Assembly: GCA_964057225.1 (NCBI GenBank)
Contig: OZ059897.1
Location: forward strand, 19,530,001 to 19,594,000
Direction of reading: 5' to 3'
From: Auanema rhodensis
Taxonomy: Eukaryota; Nematoda; Chromadorea; Rhabditida; Rhabditidae
DNA: 64,000 nt
Positions 24,578 to 38,617 of the stretch are shown in pieces. The notes beneath the pieces are model-generated. The model ran no database searches and was not told the DNA's origin. It saw only the letters and a list, made by a program, of their open reading frames with translations. The translations under genes were made by a program, and so were the position numbers. The number at the start of each line of letters is the position of its first letter. The first letter of the stretch is position 1.

Positions 24578-27034
24578 AAGTGTGAACTTATATCAGTTGA
24601 TATCTCGGTGCATTTTTAAGCTAGCGCAAATCTGATAACACAGATCGACGCAGCTTAAAAATCCGCATCGAATGCACTATACTACATTGAGAAAAGCTTA
24701 ATACAAAAATTAGTTATGATCGTTTGAAAAATGATGCATTAGTGTATGTTGAGTTTCCATGTACACTCAACATTGCTTCCAAAAACATTTTGACAAAAAT
24801 TTTTTCGAAAAATTTCAAAATAATTTAGCAAAAAGTAGATGTTTTTAGATTCCATTTTTCAAGGCAAAGACGATGGACAATGTTATTCAACGAAAAAATT
24901 AATTCTTCAGGGTGAAAATCGAGGATATAAGTGTGAACTTATATCAGTTGATATCTCGGTGCATTTTTAAGCTAGCGCAAATCTGATAACACAGATCGAC
25001 GCAGCTTAAAAATCCGCATCGAATGCACTATACTACATTGAAAAACGCTTAATACAAAAATTAGTTATGATCGTTTGAAAAATGATGCATTAGTGTATGT
25101 TGAGTTTCCATGTACACTCAACATTGCTTCCAAAAACATTTTGACAAAAATTTTTTCGAAAAATTTCAAAATAATTTAGCGAAAAGTAGATGTTTTTAGA
25201 TTCGATTTTTCAAGGCAAAGACGATGGACAATGTTATTCAACGAAAAAATTAATTCTTCAGGGTGAAAATCGAGGATATAAGTGTGAACTTATATCAGTT
25301 GATATCTCGGTGCATTTTTAAGCTAGCGCAAATCTGATAACACAGATCGACGCAGCTTAAAAATCCGCATCGAATGCACTATACTACATTGAAAAACGCT
25401 TAATACAAAAATTAGTTATGATCGTTTGAAAAATGATGCATTAGAGTATGTTGAGTTTCCATGTACACTCAACATTGCTTCCAAAAACATTTTGACAAAA
25501 ATTTTTTCGAAAAATTTCAAAATAATTTAGCAAAAAGTAGATGTTTTTAGATTCCTTTTCTCAAGGCAAAGACGATGGACAATGTTATTCAACGAAAAAA
25601 TTATTTCTTCAGGGTGAAAATCGAGGATATAAGTGTGAACTTATATCAGTTGATATCTCGGTGCATTTTTAAGCTAGCGCAAATCTGATAACACAGATCG
25701 ACGCAGCTTAAAAATCCGCATCGAATGCACTATACTACATTAAGAAACGCTTGATACAAAAATTAGTTATGATCGTTTGAAAAATGATGCATTAGTGTAT
25801 GTTGAGTTTCCATGTACACTCAACATTGCTTCCAAAAACATTTTGACAAAAATTTTTTCGAAAAATTTCAAAATAATTTAGCAAAAAGTAGATGTTTTTA
25901 GATTCGATTTTTCAAGGCAAAGACGATGGACAATGTTATTCAACGAAAAAATTAATTCTTCAGGGTGAAAATCGAGGATATAAGTGTGAACTTATATCAG
26001 TTGATATCTCGGTGCATTTTTAAGCTAGCGCAAATCTGATAACACAGATCGACGCAGCTTAAAAATCCGCATCGAATGCACTATACTACATTGAAAAACG
26101 CTTGATACAAAAATTAGTTATGATCGTTTGAAAAATGATGCATTAGTGTATGTTGAGTTTCCATGTACACTCAACATTGCTTCCAAAAACATTTTGACAA
26201 AAATTTTTTCGAAAAATTTCAAAATAATTTAGCAAAAAGTAGATGTTTTTAGATTCCTTTTCTCAAGGCAAAGACGATGGACAATGTTATTCAACGAAAA
26301 AATTATTTCTTCAGGGTGAAAATCGAGGATATAAGTGTGAACTTATATCAGTTGATATCTCGGTGCATTTTTAAGCTAGCGCAAATCTGATAACACAGAT
26401 CGACGCAGCTTAAAAATCCGGATCGAATGCACTATACTACATTAAGAAACGCTTGATACAAAAATTAGTTATGATCGTTTGAAAAATGATGCATTAGTGT
26501 ATGTTGAGTTTCCATGTACACTCAACATTGCTTCCAAAAACATTTTGACAAAAATTTTTTCGAAAAATTTCAAAATAATTTAGCAAAAAGTAGATGTTTT
26601 TAGATTCCATTTTTCAAGGCAAAGACGATAGACAATGTTATTCAACGGAAAAGTTAATTCTTCAGGGTGAAAATCGAGGATATAAGTGTGAACTTATATC
26701 AGTTGATATCTCGGTGCATTTTTAAGCTAGCGCAAATCTGATAACACAGATCGACGCAGCTTAAAAATCCGCATCGAATGCACTATACTACATTGAGAAA
26801 AGCTTAATACAAAAATTAGTTATGATCGTTTGAAAAATGATGCATTAGTGTATGTTGAGTTTCCATGTACACTCAACATTGCTTCCAAAAACATTTTGAC
26901 AAAAATTTTTTCGAAAAATTTCAAAATAATTTAGCAAAAAGTAGATGTTTTTAGATTCCTTTTTTCAAGGCAAAGACGATGGACAATGTTATTCAACGAA
27001 AAAATTAATTCTTCAGGGTGAAAATCGAGGATAT
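24578..27034. repeat. Variant DD-EE-FF-…-FF-GG run with an extra pair
   Basis: Order: DD (24578), EE (24929), an FF-like unit with private TTAGAGTATG (25280), a TAAGAAACGCTTGAT unit with TTCGATTT (25631), FF (25982), GG (26333), and a CCTTTTTTC/ATTAATTC unit (26684). Compared with 21419-23875 it holds two additional monomers between EE and the last FF. The GAGTATG marker is shared only with the monomer at 31598, 18 monomers (6318 bp) downstream, where the preceding unit is again EE. Confidence 0.75.
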
Positions 27035-29842
27035 AAGTGTGAACTTATATCAGTTGATATCTCGGTGCATTTTTAAGCTAGCGCAAATCTGATAACACAG
27101 ATCGACGCAGCTTAAAAATCCGCATCGAATGCACTATATTACATTGAGAAACACTTGATACAAAAATTAGTTATGATCGTTTGAAAAATGATGCATTAGT
27201 GTATGTTGAGTTTCCATGTACACTCAACATTGCTTCCAAAAACATTTTGACAAAAATTTTTTCGAAAAATTTCAAAATAATTTAGCAAAAAGTAGATGTT
27301 TTAAGATTCCATTTTTCAAGGCAAAGACGATGGACAATGTTATTCAACGAAAAAATTAATTCTTCAGGGTGAAAATCGAGGATATAAGTGTGAACTTATA
27401 TCAGTTGATATCTCGGTGCATTTTTAAGCTAGCGCAAATCTGATAACACAGATCGACGCAGCTTAAAAATCCGGATCGAATGCACTATACTACATTAAGA
27501 AACGTTTGATACAAAAATTAGTTATGATCGTTTGAAAAATGATGCATTAGTGTATGTTGAGTTTCCATGTACACTCAACATTGCTTCCAAAAACATTTTG
27601 ACAAAAATTTTTTCGAAAAATTTCAAAATAATTTAGCAAAAAGTAGATGTTTTTAGATTCCATTTTTCAAGGCAAAGACGATAGACAATGTTAATCAACG
27701 AAAAAGTTAATTCTTCAGGGTGAAAATCGAGGATATAAGTGTGAACTTATATCAGTTGATATCTCGGTGCATTTTTAAGCTAGCGCAAATCTGATAACAC
27801 AGATCGACGCAGCTTAAAAATCCGCATCGAATGCACTATATTACATTGAGAAACACTTGATACAAAAATTAGTTATGATCGTTTGAAAAATGATGCATTA
27901 GTGTATGTTGAGTTTCCATGTACACTCAACATTGCTTCCAAAAACATTTTGACAAAAATTTTTTCGAAAAATTTCAAAATAATTTAGCAAAAAGTAGATG
28001 TTTTAAGATTCCATTTTTCAAGGCAAAGACGATGGACAATGTTATTCAACGAAAAAATTAATTCTTCAGGGTGAAAATCGAGGATATAAGTGTGAACTTA
28101 TATCAGTTGATATCTCGGTGCATTTTTAAGCTAGCGCAAATCTGAAAACACAGATCGACGCAGCTTAAAAATCCGCATCGAATGCACTATACTACATTGA
28201 GAAAAACTTAATACAAAAATTAGTTATGATCGTTTGAAAAATGATGCATTAGTGTATGTTGAGTTTCCATGTACACTCAACATTGCTTCCAAAAACATTT
28301 TGACAAAAATTTTTTCGAAAAATTTCAAAATAATTTAGCAAAAAGTAGATGTTTTTAGATTCCATTTTTCAAGGCAAAGACGATGGACAATGTTATTCAA
28401 CGAAAAAATTGATTCTTCAGGGTGAAAATCGAGGATATAAGTGTGAACTTATATCAGTTGATATCTCGGTGCATTTTTAAGCTAGCGCAAATCTGATAAC
28501 ACAGATCGACGCAGCTTAAAAATCCGCATCGAATGCACTATACTACATTGAGAAAAGCTTAATACAAAAATTAGTTATGATCGTTTGAAAAATGATGCAT
28601 TAGTGTATGTTGAGTTTCCATGTACACTCAACATTGCTTCCAAAAACATTTTGACAAAAATTTTTTCGAAAAATTTCAAAATAATTTAGCAAAAAGTAGA
28701 TGTTTTTAGATTCCATTTTTCAAGGCAAAGACGATGGACAATGTTATTCAACGAAAAAATTGATTCTTCAGGGTGAAAATCGAGGATATAAGTGTGAACT
28801 TATATCAGTTGATATCTCGGTGCATTTTTAAGCTAGCGCAAATCTGATAACACAGATCGACGCAGCTTAAAAATCCGCATCGAATGCACTATACTACATT
28901 GAGAAAAGCTTAATACAAAAATTAGTTATGATCGTTTGAAAAATGATGCATTAGTGTATGTTGAGTTTCCATGTACACTCAACATTGCTTCCAAAAACAT
29001 TTTGACAAAAATTTTTTCGAAAAATTTCAAAATAATTTAGCAAAAAGTAGATGTTTTTAGATTCCATTTTTCAAGGCAAAGACGATGGACAATGTTATTC
29101 AACGAAAAAATTAATTCTTCAGGGTGAAAATCGAGGATATAAGTGTGAACTTATATCAGTTGATATCTCGGTGCATTTTTAAGCTAGCGCAAATCTGATA
29201 ACACAGATCGACGCAGCTTAAAAATCCGCATCGAATGCACTATATTACATTGAGAAACACTTGATACAAAAATTAGTTATGATCGTTTGAAAAATGATGC
29301 ATTAGTGTATGTTGAGTTTCCATGTACACTCAACATTGCTTCCAAAAACATTTTGACAAAAATTTTTTCGAAAAATTTCAAAATAATTTAGCAAAAAGTA
29401 GATGTTTTAAGATTCCATTTTTCAAGGCAAAGACGATGGACAATGTTATTCAACGAAAAAATTAATTCTTCAGGGTGAAAATCGAGGATATAAGTGTGAA
29501 CTTATATCAGTTGATATCTCGGTGCATTTTTAAGCTAGCGCAAATCTGAAAACACAGATCGACGCAGCTTAAAAATCCGCATCGAATGCACTATACTACA
29601 TTGAGAAAAACTTAATACAAAAATTAGTTATGATCGTTTGAAAAATGATGCATTAGTGTATGTTGAGTTTCCATGTACACTCAACATTGCTTCCAAAAAC
29701 ATTTTGACAAAAATTTTTTCGAAAAATTTCAAAATAATTTAGCAAAAAGTAGATGTTTTTAGATTCCATTTTTCAAGGCAAAGACGATGGACAATGTTAT
29801 TCAACGAAAAAATTAATTCTTCAGGGTGAAAATCGAGGATAT
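27035..29842. repeat. BB-rich run with Z, CC and DD units
   Basis: Monomers: BB (27035), a CCGGATCG unit with private GTTAATCAACG (27386), BB (27737), Z (28088), CC (28439), DD (28790), BB (29141), and a Z-like unit ending ATTAATTC (29492). GTTAATCAACG is found only here and in the monomer at 34757, exactly 21 monomers (7371 bp) away; in both places BB, Z, CC and DD follow. The 5' half of the two marked monomers differs, so the shared segment begins inside the monomer. Confidence 0.75.
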
Positions 29843-32299
29843 AAGTGTGAACTTATATCAGTTGATATCTCGGTGCATTTTTAAGCTAGCGCAAATCTGA
29901 TAACACAGATCGACGCAGCTTAAAAATCCGCATCGAATGCACTATATTACATTGAGAAACACTTGATACAAAAATTAGTTATGATCGTTTGAAAAATGAT
30001 GCATTAGTGTATGTTGAGTTTCCATGTACACTCAACATTGCTTCCAAAAACATTTTGACAAAAATTTTTTCGAAAAATTTCAAAATAATTTAGCAAAAAG
30101 TAGATGTTTTAAGATTCCATTTTTCAAGGCAAAGACGATGGACAATGTTATTCAACGAAAAAATTAATTCTTCAGGGTGAAAATCGAGGATATAAGTGTG
30201 AACTTATATCAGTTGATATCTCGGTGCATTTTTAAGCTAGCGCAAATCTGAAAACACAGATCGACGCAGCTTAAAAATCCGCATCGAATGCACTATACTA
30301 CATTGAGAAAAACTTAATACAAAAATTAGTTATGATCGTTTGAAAAATGATGCATTAGTGTATGTTGAGTTTCCATGTACACTCAACATTGCTTCCAAAA
30401 ACATTTTGACAAAAATTTTTTCGAAAAATTTCAAAATAATTTAGCAAAAAGTAGATGTTTTTAGATTCCATTTTTCAAGGCAAAGACGATGGACAATGTT
30501 ATTCAACGAAAAAATTGATTCTTCAGGGTGAAAATCGAGGATATAAGTGTGAACTTATATCAGTTGATATCTCGGTGCATTTTTAAGCTAGCGCAAATCT
30601 GATAACACAGATCGACGCAGCTTAAACATCCGCATCGAATGCACTATACTACATTGAGAAAAGCTTAATACAAAAATTAGTTATGATCGTTTGAAAAATG
30701 ATGCATTAGTGTATGTTGAGTTTCCATGTACACTCAACATTGCTTCCAAAAACATTTTGACAAAAATTTTTTCGAAAAATTTCAAAATAATTTAGCAAAA
30801 AGTAGATGTTTTTAGATTCCATTTTTCAAGGCAAAGACGATGGACAATGTTATTCAACGAAAAAATTGATTCTTCAGGGTGAAAATCGAGGATATAAGTG
30901 TGAACTTATATCAGTTGATATCTCGGTGCATTTTTAAGCTAGCGCAAATCTGATAACACAGATCGACGCAGCTTAAAAATCCGCATCGAATGCACTATAC
31001 TACATTGAGAAAAACTTAATACAAAAATTAGTTATCATCGTTTGAAAAATGATGCATTAGTGTATGTTGAGTTTCCATGTACACTCAACATTGCTTCCAA
31101 AAACATTTTGACAAAAATTTTTTCGAAAAATTTCAAAATAATTTAGCAAAAAGTAGATGTTTTTAGATTCCATTTTTCAAGGCAAAGACGATGGACAATG
31201 TTATTCAACGAAAAAATTAATTCTTCAGGGTGAAAATCGAGGATATAAGTGTGAACTTATATCAGTTGATATCTCGGTGCATTTTTAAGCTAGCGCAAAT
31301 CTGATAACACAGATCGACGCAGCTTAAAAATCCGCATCGAATGCACTATACTACATTGAAAAACGCTTAATACAAAAATTAGTTATGATCGTTTGAAAAA
31401 TGATGCATTAGTGTATGTTGAGTTTCCATGTACACTCAACATTGCTTCCAAAAACATTTTGACAAAAATTTTTTCGAAAAATTTCAAAATAATTTAGCGA
31501 AAAGTAGATGTTTTTAGATTCGATTTTTCAAGGCAAAGACGATGGACAATGTTATTCAACGAAAAAATTAATTCTTCAGGGTGAAAATCGAGGATATAAG
31601 TGTGAACTTATATCAGTTGATATCTCGGTGCATTTTTAAGCTAGCGCAAATCTGATAACACAGATCGACGCAGCTTAAAAATCCGCATCGAATGCACTAT
31701 ACTACATTGAAAAACGCTTAATACAAAAATTAGTTATGATCGTTTGAAAAATGATGCATTAGAGTATGTTGAGTTTCCATGTACACTCAACATTGCTTCC
31801 AAAAACATTTTGACAAAAATTTTTTCGAAAAATTTCAAAATAATTTAGCAAAAAGTAGATGTTTTTAGATTCCTTTTCTCAAGGCAAAGACGATGGACAA
31901 TGTTATTCAACGAAAAAATTATTTCTTCAGGGTGAAAATCGAGGATATAAGTGTGAACTTATATCAGTTGATATCTCGGTGCATTTTTAAGCTAGCGCAA
32001 ATCTGATAACACAGATCGACGCAGCTTAAAAATCCGGATCGAATGCACTATACTACATTAAGAAACGCTTGATACAAAAATTAGTTATGATCGTTTGAAA
32101 AATGATGCATTAGTGTATGTTGAGTTTCCATGTACACTCAACATTGCTTCCAAAAACATTTTGACAAAAATTTTTTCGAAAAATTTCAAAATAATTTAGC
32201 AAAAAGTAGATGTTTTTAGATTCCATTTTTCAAGGCAAAGACGATAGACAATGTTATTCAACGGAAAAGTTAATTCTTCAGGGTGAAAATCGAGGATAT
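29843..32299. repeat. 7-monomer order BB-Z-CC-DD-EE-FF-GG, instance 2
   Basis: Starts at 29843, 30194, 30545, 30896, 31247, 31598 and 31949. The CC unit has a private stem change, CTTAAACATCC near 30626. The fourth unit has the GAGAAAAACTTAAT motif in place of GAGAAAAGCTTAAT, plus GTTATCATCG near 31035. The FF-like unit carries TTAGAGTATG near 31761, as at 25443. Otherwise the order matches 21419-23875. Confidence 0.8.
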
Positions 32300-35107
32300 A
32301 AGTGTGAACTTATATCAGTTGATATCTCGGTGCATTTTTAAGCTAGCGCAAATCTGATAACACAGATCGACGCAGCTTAAAAATCCGCATCGAATGCACT
32401 ATACTACATTGAGAAAAGCTTAATACAAAAATTAGTTATGATCGTTTGAAAAATGATGCATTAGTGTATGTTGAGTTTCCATGTACACTCAACATTGCTT
32501 CCAAAAACATTTTGACAAAAATTTTTTCGAAAAATTTCAAAATAATTTAGCGAAAAGTAGATGTTTTTAGATTCCATTTTTCAAGGCAAAGACGATGGAC
32601 AATGTTATTCAACGAAAAAATTAATTCTTCAGGGTGAAAATCGAGGATATAAGTGTGAACTTATATCAGTTGATATCTCGGTGCATTTTTAAGCTAGCGC
32701 AAATCTGATAACACAGATCGACGCAGCTTAAAAATCCGCATCGAATGCACTATACTACATTGAAAAACGCTTAATACAAAAATTAGTTATGATCGTTTGA
32801 AAAATGATGCATTAGTGTATGTTGAGTTTCCATGTACACTCAACATTGCTTCCAAAAACATTTTGACAAAAATTTTTTCGAAAAATTTCAAAATAATTTA
32901 GCGAAAAGTAGATGTTTTTAGATTCGATTTTTCAAGGCAAAGACGATGGACAATGTTATTCAACGAAAAAATTAATTCTTCAGGGTGAAAATCGAGGATA
33001 TAAGTGTGAACTTATATCAGTTGATATCTCGGTGCTTTTTTAAGCTAGCGCAAATCTGATAACACAGATCGACGCAGCTTAAAAATCCGCATCGAATGCA
33101 CTATACTACATTGAAAAACGCTTGATACAAAAATTAGTTATGATCGTTTGAAAAATGATGCATTAGTGTATGTTGAGTTTCCATGTACACTCAACATTGC
33201 TTCCAAAAACATTTTGACAAAAATTTTTTCGAAAAATTTCAAAATAATTTAGCAAAAAGTAGATGTTTTTAGATTCCTTTTCTCAAGGCAAAGACGATGG
33301 ACAATGTTATTCAACGAAAAAATTATTTCTTCAGGGTGAAAATCGAGGATATAAGTGTGAACTTATATCAGTTGATATCTCGGTGCATTTTTAAGCTAGC
33401 GCAAATCTGATAACACAGATCGACGCAGCTTAAAAATCCGGATCGAATGCACTATACTACATTAAGAAACGCTTGATACAAAAATTAGTTATGATCGTTT
33501 GAAAAATGATGCATTAGTGTATGTTGAGTTTCCATGTACACTCAACATTGCTTCCAAAAACATTTTGACAAAAATTTTTTCGAAAAATTTCAAAATAATT
33601 TAGCAAAAAGTAGATGTTTTTAGATTCCATTTTTCAAGGCAAAGACGATAGACAATGTTATTCAACGGAAAAGTTAATTCTTCAGGGTGAAAATCGAGGA
33701 TATAAGTGTGAACTTATATCAGTTGATATCTCGGTGCATTTTTAAGCTAGCGCAAATCTGATAACACAGATCGACGCAGCTTAAAAATCCGCATCGAATG
33801 CACTATACTACATTGAGAAAAGCTTAATACAAAAATTAGTTATGATCGTTTGAAAAATGATGCATTAGTGTATGTTGAGTTTCCATGTACACTCAACATT
33901 GCTTCCAAAAACATTTTGACAAAAATTTTTTCGAAAAATTTCAAAATAATTTAGCAAAAAGTAGATGTTTTTAGATTCCTTTTTTCAAGGCAAAGACGAT
34001 GGACAATGTTATTCAACGAGAAAATTAATTCTTCAGGGTGAAAATCGAGGATATAAGTGTGAACTTATATCAGTTGATATCTCGGTGCATTTTTAAGCTA
34101 GCGCAAATCTGATAACACAGATCGACGCAGCTTAAAAATCCGCATCGAATGCACTATACTACATTGAGAAAAGCTTAATACAAAAATTAGTTATGATCGT
34201 TAGAAAAATGATGCATTAGTGTATGTTGAGTTTCCATGTACACTCAACATTGCTTCCAAAAACATTTTGACAAAAATTTTTTCGAAAAATTTCAAAATAA
34301 TTTAGCAAAAAGTAGATGTTTTTAGATTCCATTTTTCAAGGCAAAGACGATGGACAATGTTATTCAACGAAAAAGTTAATTCTTCAGGGTGAAAATCGAG
34401 GATATAAGTGTGAACTTATATCAGTTGATATCTCGGTGCATTTTTAAGCTAGCGCAAATCTGATAACACAGATCGACGCAGCTTAAAAATCCGGATCGAA
34501 TGCACTATACTACATTAAGAAACGCTTGATACAAAAATTAGTTATGATCGTTTGAAAAATGATGCATTAGTGTATGTTGAGTTTCCATGTACACTCAACA
34601 TTGCTTCCAAAAACATTTTGACAAAAATTTTTTCGAAAAATTTCAAAATAATTTAGCAAAAAGTAGATGTTTTTAGATTCCATTTTTCAAGGCAAAGACG
34701 ATGGACAATGTTATTCAACGAAAAAATTGATTCTTCAGGGTGAAAATCGAGGATATAAGTGTGAACTTATATCAGTTGATATCTCGGTGCATTTTTAAGC
34801 TAGCGCAAATCTGATAACACAGATCGACGCAGCTTAAAAATCCGCATCGAATGCACTATACTACATTGAGAAAAGCTTAATACAAAAATTAGTTATGATC
34901 GTTTGAAAAATGATGCATTAGTGTATGTTGAGTTTCCATGTACACTCAACATTGCTTCCAAAAACATTTTGACAAAAATTTTTTCGAAAAATTTCAAAAT
35001 AATTTAGCAAAAAGTAGATGTTTTTAGATTCCATTTTTCAAGGCAAAGACGATAGACAATGTTAATCAACGAAAAAGTTAATTCTTCAGGGTGAAAATCG
35101 AGGATAT
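32300..35107. repeat. DD/EE-EE-FF-GG-V-W-type run
   Basis: The unit at 32300 has GAGAAAAGCTTAAT and TTCCAT (DD features) with GCGAAAAG (an EE feature), so it is a mosaic. EE (32651), FF with GTGCTTTTTT (33002) and GG (33353) follow, then a CCTTTTTTC/CGAGAAAATT unit with CGTTTGAAAAA (33704), a CGTTAGAAAAA/AAAAAGTT unit (34055), a GG-type 5' half with ATTGATTC 3' end (34406), and the GTTAATCAACG unit (34757). Confidence 0.72.
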
Positions 35108-38100
35108 AAGTGTGAACTTATATCAGTTGATATCTCGGTGCATTTTTAAGCTAGCGCAAATCTGATAACACAGATCGACGCAGCTTAAAAATCCGCATCG
35201 AATGCACTATATTACATTGAGAAACACTTGATACAAAAATTAGTTATGATCGTTTGAAAAATGATGCATTAGTGTATGTTGAGTTTCCATGTACACTCAA
35301 CATTGCTTCCAAAAACATTTTGACAAAAATTTTTTCGAAAAATTTCAAAATAATTTAGCAAAAAGTAGATGTTTTAAGATTCCATTTTTCAAGGCAAAGA
35401 CGATGGACAATGTTATTCAACGAAAAAATTAATTCTTCAGGGTGAAAATCGAGGATATAAGTGTGAACTTATATCAGTTGATATCTCGGTGCATTTTTAA
35501 GCTAGCGCAAATCTGAAAACACAGATCGACGCAGCTTAAAAATCCGCATCGAATGCACTATACTACATTGAGAAAAACTTAATACAAAAATTAGTTATGA
35601 TCGTTTGAAAAATGATGCATTAGTGTATGTTGAGTTTCCATGTACACTCAACATTGCTTCCAAAAACATTTTGACAAAAATTTTTTCGAAAAATTTCAAA
35701 ATAATTTAGCAAAAAGTAGATGTTTTTAGATTCCATTTTTCAAGGCAAAGACGATGGACAATGTTATTCAACGAAAAAATTGATTCTTCAGGGTGAAAAT
35801 CGAGGATATAAGTGTGAACTTATATCAGTTGATATCTCGGTGCATTTTTAAGCTAGCGCAAATCTGATAACACAGATCGACGCAGCTTAAAAATCCGCAT
35901 CGAATGCACTATACTACATTGAGAAAAGCTTAATACAAAAATTAGTTATGATCGTTTGAAAAATGATGCATTAGTGTATGTTGAGTTTCCATGTACACTC
36001 AACATTGCTTCCAAAAACATTTTGACAAAAATTTTTTCGAAAAATTTCAAAATAATTTAGCAAAAAGTAGATGTTTTTAGATTCCATTTTTCAAGGCAAA
36101 GACGATGGACAATGTTATTCAACGAAAAAATTGATTCTTCAGGGTGAAAATCGAGGATATAAGTGTGAACTTATATCAGTTGATATCTCGGTGCATTTTT
36201 AAGCTAGCGCAAATCTGATAACACAGATCGACGCAGCTTAAAAATCCGCATCGAATGCACTATACTACATTGAGAAAAGCTTAATACAAAAATTAGTTAT
36301 GATCGTTTGAAAAATGATGCATTAGTGTATGTTGAGTTTCCATGTACACTCAACATTGCTTCCAAAAACATTTTGACAAAAATTTTTTCGAAAAATTTCA
36401 AAATAATTTAGCAAAAAGTAGATGTTTTTAGATTCCATTTTTCAAGGCAAAGACGATGGACAATGTTATTCAACGAAAAAATTAATTCTTCAGGGTGAAA
36501 ATCGAGGATATAAGTGTGAACTTATATCAGTTGATATCTCGGTGCATTTTTAAGCTAGCGCAAATCTGATAACACAGATCGACGCAGCTTAAAAATCCGC
36601 ATCGAATGCACTATACTACATTGAGAAAAGCTTAATACAAAAATTAGTTATGATCGTTTGAAAAATGATGCATTAGTGTATGTTGAGTTTCCATGTACAC
36701 TCAACATTGCTTCCAAAAACATTTTGACAAAAATTTTTTCGAAAAATTTCAAAATAATTTAGCAAAAAGTAGATGTTTTTAGATTCCATTTTTCAAGGCA
36801 AAGACGATGGACAATGTTATTCAACGAAAAAATTGATTCTTCAGGGTGAAAATCGAGGATATAAGTGTGAACTTATATCAGTTGATATCTCGGTGCATTT
36901 TTAAGCTAGCGCAAATCTGATAACACAGATCGACGCAGCTTAAAAATCCGCATCGAATGCACTATACTACATTGAGAAAAGCTTAATACAAAAATTAGTT
37001 ATGATCGTTTGAAAAATGATGCATTAGTGTATGTTGAGTTTCCATGTACACTCAACATTGCTTCCAAAAACATTTTGACAAAAATTTTTTCGAAAAATTT
37101 CAAAATAATTTAGCAAAAAGTAGATGTTTTTAGATTCCATTTTTCAAGGCAAAGACGATGGACAATGTTATTCAACGAAAAAATTAATTCTTCAGGGTGA
37201 AAATCGAGGATATAAGTGTGAACTTATATCAGTTGATATCTCGGTGCATTTTTAAGCTAGCGCAAATCTGATAACACAGATCGACGCAGCTTAAAAATCC
37301 GCATCGAATGCACTATACTACATTGAAAAACGCTTAATACAAAAATTAGTTATGATCGTTTGAAAAATGATGCATTAGTGTATGTTGAGTTTCCATGTAC
37401 ACTCAACATTGCTTCCAAAAACATTTTGACAAAAATTTTTTCGAAAAATTTCAGAATAATTTAGCGAAAAGTAGATGTTTTTAGATTCGATTTTTCAAGG
37501 CAAAGACGATGGACAATGTTATTCAACGAAAAAATTAATTCTTCAGGGTGAAAATCGAGGATATAAGTGTGAACTTATATCAGTTGATATCTCGGTGCAT
37601 TTTTAAGCTAGCGCAAATCTGATAACACAGATCGACGCAGCTTAAAAATCCGCATCGAATGCACTATACTACATTGAAAAACGCTTGATACAAAAATTAG
37701 TTATGATCGTTTGAAAAATGATGCATTAGTGTATGTTGAGTTTCCATGTACACTCAACATTGCTTCCAAAAACATTTTGACAAAAATTTTTTCGAAAAAT
37801 TTCAAAATAATTTAGCAAAAAGTAGATGTTTTTAGATTCCTTTTCTCAAGGCAGAGACGATGGACAATGTTATTCAACGAAAAAATTATTTCTTCAGGGT
37901 GAAAATCGAGGATATAAGTGTGAACTTATATCAGTTGATATCTCGGTGCATTTTTAAGCTAGCGCAAATCTGATAACACAGATCGACGCAGCTTAAAAAT
38001 CCGGATCGAATGCACTATACTACATTAAGAAACGCTTGATACAAAAATTAGTTATGATCGTTTGAAAAATGATGCATTAGTGTATGTTGAGTTTCCATGT

Positions 38101-38617
38101 ACACTCAACATTGCTTCCAAAAACATTTTGACAAAAATTTTTTCGAAAAATTTCAAAATAATTTAGCAAAAAGTAGATGTTTTTAGATTCCTTTTCTCAA
38201 GGCAAAGACGATGGACAATGTTATTCAACGAAAAAATTATTTCTTCAGGGTGAAAATCGAGGATATAAGTGTGAACTTATATCAGTTGATATCTCGGTGC
38301 ATTTTTAAGCTAGCGCAAATCTGATAACACAGATCGACGCAGCTTAAAAATCCGGATCGAATGCACTATACTACATTAAGAAACGCTTGATACAAAAATT
38401 AGTTATGATCGTTTGAAAAATGATGCATTAGTGTATGTTGAGTTTCCATGTACACTCAACATTGCTTCCAAAAACATTTTGACAAAAATTTTTTCGAAAA
38501 ATTTCAAAATAATTTAGCAAAAAGTAGATGTTTTTAGATTCCATTTTTCAAGGCAAAGACGATAGACAATGTTATTCAACGGAAAAGTTAATTCTTCAGG
38601 GTGAAAATCGAGGATAT
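35108..38617. repeat. BB-Z-(CC-DD)x2-EE-FF-hybrid-GG, expanded instance 3
   Basis: Ten monomers: BB (35108), Z (35459), CC (35810), DD (36161), CC (36512), DD (36863), EE (37214, with CAGAATAATTT), FF (37565, with GGCAGAGACG), a hybrid of GG 5' half and FF 3' half (37916), GG (38267). Relative to the 7-monomer order it has one CC-DD duplication and one extra GG/FF hybrid, both single-step changes. Confidence 0.78.
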